64,000 nt of DNA from Tetraselmis striata (taxonomy: Eukaryota; Chlorophyta; Chlorodendrophyceae; Chlorodendrales; Chlorodendraceae). The notes under the pieces are model-generated. The model did not search any database and was not told the origin of the DNA. It was given only the letters and a program-made list of their open reading frames with translations. The stretch is taken from contig VCJN01001920.1 in assembly GCA_006384855.1 (NCBI GenBank), positions 1 to 64,000 of the forward strand, given 5' to 3'. Positions 62,701 to 64,000 of this stretch are shown one piece after another. The translations under genes were made by a program, and so were the position numbers. The first letter of the stretch is position 1. Every line of letters begins with the position of its first letter.

Positions 62701-64000
62701 AAATCATGCAACGCGCACGCGCTCCCGCCGCCGCCATCGGCGGACAAGGCACGTTGGATGGTGAATGTGGGGATTTTGCCATCTTGTGTAAGGTTGTGGC
62801 TCACCCACAGCTCCGCCGACATGGAGATATCGCTTGTAGTGAAGGTTTGGACGCCGATGGGGATGTACGTGCTATTGCCCTCGCCAGCCGTTGGTGAGAC
62901 GGTGGTGCTACCAATATGCATGGCCGCATCTATGGAAGCGGGCGCTTGATTATTGTCAAGCGGAGACTTGGTAGATCCGGCCAAGGATGCGATTGGTCTT
63001 GTGATTGCGGGCGTGCGAGATAGCTCCGTAGTAAGCATCGCGCTACGTGACGTTGAGCCATGAAGAGCTGCAACACCGTTGACTTGTGGGGTGAAGCCGA
63101 TGGTCGTGATGATGTCGCATGTCATGTGTTTAGTTAGGCGATTGTGCATCGATGATGATGGTGCGATACTAGACCTCGATGAGGCGACTGATACCCGCGC
63201 AACTCGGGGATCGAAAGATACCATGAGCATGTAGGCACTAGGTTGGCGGCCGCCATCGGTGTTAAGCATGGCGGGCTCAAGCACGAGTGCGGCAAGAATG
63301 TTGACTGATCGTAGTCCGAGAGGCGTGGATGAATGTTGTCCAGAGCCATAAAACAACGCCGCGGCCTTGTGGGCGACTTCGAACATGGCTGCGCCGGGGA
63401 GGAGTGGCCGGCCTTGTACACTATGATGCAATAGATAGACGGCTTTGGGGTCATTCAAAGCTCCCTTCATTTCAACAACACTCGTTGGGTGGAAAATGGC
63501 ATGCTTCAACAACGGTGTAGCCGATTCTATCGGCCAATGCCGAGAGCGATGCCAATACGTCTCGCAGGAAATTGGCATTATGCCATCGCGTCTCCCGTCA
63601 TCAACTAATACGCAATGCGCGTTGACTCCACTAATGCCAAACGAGCTCGTGCCGGACGCTATCGATGGAATGTCGTCCCTCTCACCATCCCGTACAATAG
63701 CTCCCGTGCCCGTTTGCCTTTGAACCGATGGCATCAATCCGCCCTTCCTCCAATCTCGATCCCATGTGCCTTCCACATGCGGGTTTATGTTTCTCAAATG
63801 CATCACCCCCGGTGCAATCCGATACTTCAATGCCAGCGACGCCAACAATACACCTGTCAAACCCGCCGCACCTTCCGTGTGGCCGTAGCATGACTTCACG
63901 GATCCCACTCCTAGAATGCCATGTCTTGATTCACCACGGCTTGACGGTGCCGATGCTTGGCCAAGGGCTCCCATCTCGATGGGGTCGCCTAGGGGCGTGC
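2715..64000 (-). CDS. giant AT-less multimodular type I polyketide synthase (N-terminus beyond window)
   Basis: One megasynthase with 13 modules and a C-terminal thioesterase builds a polyketide by successive decarboxylative condensations. Coding reaches the right edge, so the start codon is not visible. The stop is TGA at 2715-2717. At least 20,426 residues are encoded once the three one-base insertions at 26362-26363, 28389-28391 and 28413-28414 are allowed for; without that, the frame splits into 28329-63974, 26302-28368 and 2715-26339. The first and last pieces share a frame. Domain count: 13 KS (first partial), 13 DH or DH-like, 13 KR, 3 ER, 31 ACP, 1 TE. No AT is found: KS ends run into DH after a short linker carrying a W-P element, so malonyl loading must come from another protein. 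No intron is seen. The closest described relatives in kind are giant PKSs of chlorophyte algae; the product cannot be named. Confidence 0.9.
2718..3745 (-). other. thioesterase domain (chain release) of the PKS
   Basis: The C-terminal domain is an alpha/beta-hydrolase thioesterase that would release the finished chain by hydrolysis or cyclisation. It starts near the motif RLYCFHGTGG. The nucleophile elbow GHSYG is at 3453-3467, a likely catalytic aspartate sits in FGTRDVM, and a likely catalytic histidine in GAIHTPLS near the end. The order Ser-Asp-His is canonical. It follows the only single ACP in the protein. Whether it makes a free acid or a lactone cannot be read from sequence. Confidence 0.85.
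3790..7700 (-). other. PKS module M13 (terminal): KS-DH(inactive)-KR-ACP
   Basis: KS about 6420-7690 has active cysteine in DTACSSA (codon 7221-7223), HGTGTPLGDP and RGHAEAAAG, so the Cys-His-His triad is complete. It is the SIW-type KS that follows two-ACP modules. The DH region, about 5475-6330, has lost the first active site: the expected histidine is tyrosine (YVVMARSILP, codon 6234-6236) and the following glycine is alanine, although a distal DxxxQ (DAATQ) remains. KR about 4180-5440 has VTGGLGGIG and SSIS...TYGAAN. It lacks the acidic residue usually seen after HSGG. A single ACP (about 3800-4030, GVDSL, Ser codon 3921-3923) feeds the thioesterase. Expected last unit: beta-hydroxy acyl. 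Confidence 0.85.
4068..5438 (-). repeat. 1.37 kb KR cassette shared by M13 and M12 (copy at 8364-9740)
   Basis: The KRs of M13 and M12 are nearly the same from APPPHMLYSTQW to LLTFDG, with an offset of 4,302 bases. Similarity ends abruptly: at 5438/9740 the DH sides differ, and near 4068/8364 the ACP sides differ. The break points fall at the edges of the KR. Confidence 0.9.
7800..11905 (-). other. PKS module M12: KS-DH(inactive)-KR-ACP-ACP
   Basis: KS about 10575-11905 opens with VCRYP and has DTACSSS (Cys codon 11379-11381), HGTGTPLGDP and YGHTEGAAG. The DH-like region, about 9745-10555, lacks HxxxGxxxxP: the aligned stretch reads FALHGQPVLAPG with no histidine at the catalytic place, and I find no clear DxxxQ or DxxxH. 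KR about 8470-9740 is nearly identical to that of M13 but ends upstream of different ACPs; its NADPH motif is VTGGLGGIG and its Ser-Tyr-Asn set is intact. Two ACPs, about 8080-8315 (GVDSLAA) and 7800-8045 (GLDSLAA), each keep the phosphopantetheine serine. Expected unit: beta-hydroxy. Confidence 0.85.
12000..16270 (-). other. PKS module M11: KS-DH-KR-ACP-ACP, divergent single-copy module
   Basis: KS about 14970-16265 has DTACSSA (Cys codon 15777-15779), HGTGTPLGDP and RGHAEAAAA, a divergent member of the SIW-type group. DH about 14040-14960 keeps HNVLGRAIVP and distal DAATH, so it looks active. KR about 12710-14010 has the variant motif ITGGLTGVG and keeps SSLAS...NYSATN. Two ACPs lie at about 12310-12545 (GLDSLGAVDL) and 12000-12240 (GLDSLGATEL). 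No other part of the window is a close copy of this KS, DH or KR, unlike most other modules. Expected unit: alkene. Confidence 0.85.
16335..20540 (-). other. PKS module M10: KS-DH(inactive)-chimeric KR-ACP-ACP
   Basis: KS about 19180-20540 opens with VAGLYPG and has DTACSSS (Cys codon 19992-19994), HGTGTPLGDP and YGHTEGAAG. The DH-like region, about 18245-19130, reads NNINDQPLFP where HxxxGxxxxP is expected (histidine replaced by asparagine, codon 18987-18989). KR about 16965-18230 is a hybrid: 17454-18060 is almost the same as the M12/M13 KRs, while the C-terminal half is unlike any other copy and carries HASGVTKD, FSSVAA and NYAAAN. Two ACPs, about 16590-16825 (GVDSLAAIEL) and 16335-16560 (GLDSLAMIGL), are divergent. 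Expected unit: beta-hydroxy. Confidence 0.85.
17454..18060 (-). repeat. 0.6 kb KR tract in M10 matching M12 and M13
   Basis: This tract matches 8937-9543 (offset 8,517) and 4635-5241 with few differences. Both ends are sharp and lie inside the KR, so half of the M10 KR has been replaced or shared. Confidence 0.88.
19110..24330 (-). repeat. 5.2 kb block DH-KR-ER-ACP3-KS (M9/M10), copy of 24870-30080
   Basis: The DH, KR, ER and ACPs of M9 plus the KS of M10 match the DH to ACPs of M8 plus the KS of M9 at an offset of 5,751 to 5,763 bases. The N-terminal part of the DH (24330-24870) is less alike, so the unit begins inside DH. Confidence 0.88.
20645..26300 (-). other. PKS module M9: KS-DH-KR-ER-ACP-ACP-ACP
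   Basis: KS about 24925-26300 (VAGLYPG type, Cys codon 25743-25745) has the full triad. DH about 24000-24880 keeps the histidine in HVVQDRSLLP, but the motif glycine is aspartate; the distal DAAMH is present. KR about 22715-23985 has VTGGLGGLG, HSGGLLQD and NYGIAN. ER about 21635-22625 has GLNFRDVLNVLGEYPG, the NADPH loop HAAAGGVGIAAIQYAK and LNSLSGDF, and comes after KR. Three ACPs lie at about 21300-21530 (GVDSLGS), 20975-21180 (GMDSLGS) and 20645-20875 (GVDSLAS). Expected unit: fully reduced methylene. Confidence 0.88.
26362..26363 (-). other. one-base insertion (extra G) breaking the PKS frame, site 3
   Basis: The copies at 20601 onward and 41173 onward read gtgcgccg where this one reads gtgcggccg. 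The extra base lies in the linker between the last ACP of M8 and the KS of M9. It returns the frame to that used before 28414. Confidence 0.85.
28389..28391 (-). other. one-base insertion (extra G) breaking the PKS frame, site 2
   Basis: The plus strand reads gacgggatcg here, against gacggatcg in the M5 and M9 copies. It is 24 bases from site 1, so only about eight residues between the two sites are misread before the second shift. Confidence 0.85.
28413..28414 (-). other. one-base insertion (extra G) breaking the PKS frame, site 1
   Basis: The plus strand reads tacaggagac here, against tacagagac in the M9 copy and tacggagac in M5. In the direction of translation this is the first of three insertions, at the KR-ER junction of M8. 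Confidence 0.85.
32090..36775 (-). other. PKS module M7: KS-DH-KR-ACP-ACP-ACP
   Basis: KS about 35480-36770 is the SIW type with DTACSSA (Cys codon 36300-36302), HGTGTPLGDP and RGHAEAAAG. DH about 34525-35405 keeps HVVMGRSIIP (His codon 35304-35306) and DAVTH. KR about 33180-34500 has VSGGLGGIG, with serine where most copies have threonine, HCGGVLKD, FSSLAA and NYGAAN. A longer linker leads to three ACPs at about 32710-32930 (GLDSLAA), 32440-32660 (GLDSLAA) and 32090-32320 (GLDSIGS). It is a near copy of M4. Expected unit: alkene. Confidence 0.87.
34600..38720 (-). repeat. 4.1 kb block KR-ACP2-KS-DH (M6/M7), copy of 53710-57830
   Basis: The KR and ACPs of M6 with the KS and most of the DH of M7 match M2/M3 at a constant offset of 19,110 bases. 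The M4 copy fits the same series: 19,110 equals 14,814 plus the 4,296 offset between M3 and M4. Confidence 0.88.
36885..41115 (-). other. PKS module M6: KS-DH(inactive)-KR-ACP-ACP
   Basis: KS about 39745-41115 is the VAGLYPG type with DTACSSS (Cys codon 40569-40571) and both histidine motifs. The DH-like region, about 38825-39700, reads NSIDNQPLFP at the expected HxxxGxxxxP and has no clear distal acidic motif, so it should not dehydrate; it resembles the M10 region. KR about 37520-38815 has VTGGLGGLG, HSGGALQD and NYTAAN. Two ACPs lie at about 37160-37390 and 36885-37115, both GVDSLAAVEL. Expected unit: beta-hydroxy. Confidence 0.86.
41220..46820 (-). other. PKS module M5: KS-DH-KR-ER-ACP-ACP-ACP
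   Basis: KS about 45480-46820 (VCRYP type, Cys codon 46293-46295) has the full triad. DH about 44580-45450 has HVVQDRSLLP, with glycine replaced by aspartate, and DAAMH. KR about 43290-44560 and ER about 42210-43200 follow in that order; the ER has NFRDVLNVLGEYPG and HAAAGGVGIAA. Three ACPs occupy about 41870-42100, 41550-41755 and 41220-41450 (GVDSLGS, GMDSLGS, GVDSLAS). This copy is the in-frame counterpart of the broken M8. Expected unit: fully reduced. Confidence 0.88.
46905..51590 (-). other. PKS module M4: KS-DH-KR-ACP-ACP-ACP
   Basis: KS about 50295-51585 is the SIW type with DTACSSA (Cys codon 51114-51116). DH about 49340-50220 keeps HVVMGRSILP and DAVTH. KR about 47990-49310 has VSGGLGGIG, HCGGVLKD and NYGAAN. 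Three ACPs lie at about 47520-47750 (GLDSLATVEL), 47250-47475 (GLDSLAA) and 46905-47130 (GLDSIGS). It matches M7 almost base for base; the few differences include GLDSLAT against GLDSLAA in the first ACP and LPNQ against LLNQ in the KR. Expected unit: alkene. Confidence 0.87.
49430..52190 (-). repeat. 2.7 kb block ACP2-KS-DH (M3/M4), copy of 53730-56490
   Basis: The ACP pair of M3 and the KS and DH of M4 match those of M2 and M3 at an offset of 4,296 bases. The KR of M3 between the two copies is different, so the unit is ACP-KS-DH. Confidence 0.88.
51695..55885 (-). other. PKS module M3: KS-DH-KR-ACP-ACP
   Basis: KS about 54590-55880 is the SIW type with DTACSSA (Cys codon 55410-55412), nearly identical to M4. 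DH about 53640-54520 keeps HVVMGRSIIP and DAVTH. KR about 52340-53610 has the variant VTGGTGGIG, FSSISA and TYGAAN, and HSGGIIVN without the acidic residue, so it belongs with the M12/M13 KRs but is more diverged. Two ACPs lie at about 51975-52200 and 51700-51930, both GVDSLAAVEL. Expected unit: alkene. Confidence 0.87.
55985..60255 (-). other. PKS module M2: KS-DH(inactive)-KR-ACP-ACP
   Basis: KS about 58935-60250 is the VCRYP type with DTACSSS (Cys codon 59727-59729) and a full triad. The DH-like region, about 58010-58850, reads NTIDGIPHFP, so the catalytic histidine is asparagine although the glycine and proline remain; a possible distal DSCIQ is present. KR about 56630-57960 has VTGGLGGLG, HSGGALQD and NYTAAN. 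Two ACPs lie at about 56275-56500 and 55990-56235, both GVDSLAAVEL. Expected unit: beta-hydroxy. Confidence 0.86.
60340..64000 (-). other. PKS module M1 (KS truncated by window): KS'-DH-KR-ACP-ACP-ACP
   Basis: Only the C-terminal third of the KS is in the window (about 63590-64000). It shows GTPLGDPIEMG, YGHTEGAAG and GISGVNAHC; the active cysteine is outside. It resembles the VAGLYPG-type KSs of M6, M9 and M10. DH about 62690-63560 keeps the full HSVQGRPLLP and DAAMH. KR about 61400-62665 has VTGGLGGLG, HSGGVLQD and NYGIAN; no ER follows, unlike its relatives M5, M8 and M9. Three ACPs lie at about 60955-61175, 60685-60905 and 60340-60570 (GLDSLSA, GLDSLAA, GLDSIGS). Expected unit: alkene. 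Confidence 0.85.

Noticed and set aside
3835-63893. Many plus-strand frames of 60-230 codons across the PKS, some repeated
   Set aside because: They are antisense to conserved PKS codons, show no known family motifs, and recur only because the PKS modules recur.
2715-64000. A bacterial contaminant contig
   Set aside because: The PKS is contiguous with an intron-bearing M14 carboxypeptidase gene, and no operon structure or bacterial signals are present.

Overview
The window is eukaryotic nuclear DNA, most likely from a microalga and probably a green alga. Three things point there. A small intron-rich gene at the left edge splices with GT-AG introns in consistent phase. TGTAA-type motifs, the usual poly(A) signal of green algae, follow both stop codons. 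The rest is one giant multimodular type I polyketide synthase (PKS) without acyltransferase (AT) domains, an architecture reported for chlorophyte algae, where modules multiply by duplication and AT acts in trans. A haptophyte or another algal lineage cannot be excluded from sequence alone.

Layout. Positions 1-2180 (+) hold the 3' part of an M14 carboxypeptidase gene (carboxypeptidase D-like, probably membrane anchored) in eight inferred exons. Positions 2181-2714 are a short tail-to-tail intergenic gap. Positions 2715-64000 (-) are a single uninterrupted coding region for the PKS, which runs off the right edge: more than 20,400 residues are visible, roughly 2 MDa, and the N-terminus lies outside. 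No introns are seen in about 61 kb. The reading frame is broken by three one-base G insertions in one module (26362-26363, 28389-28391, 28413-28414). Together they add three bases, so both flanks are in the same frame, and they look more like assembly errors than real lesions.

The PKS reads from high to low coordinates as 13 modules, called here M1 (partial, at the right edge) to M13, followed by a thioesterase. Every module has KS, a DH or DH-like region, KR and carrier proteins: 31 ACPs in all, in tandem groups of two or three, with a single ACP only in M13. M5, M8 and M9 also carry an enoylreductase, placed after the KR (KS-DH-KR-ER-ACP) rather than between DH and KR. No AT, methyltransferase or condensation domain is seen. 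DH catalytic histidine is present in M1, M3, M4, M5, M7, M8, M9 and M11 and lost in M2, M6, M10, M12 and M13. The inferred chain therefore alternates hydroxyl-bearing, unsaturated and fully reduced two-carbon units and ends in a beta-hydroxy acyl unit released by the thioesterase.

The gene is a mosaic of near-identical copied blocks of 0.6 to 12.5 kb. Copying respects a [DH-KR-(ER)-ACPn-KS] unit rather than the textbook module: KS subtype follows the upstream ACP and reductive type. M10 has a chimeric KR, and M12/M13 share a swapped KR cassette, which suggests recent gene conversion. M11 is the divergent, non-duplicated core.
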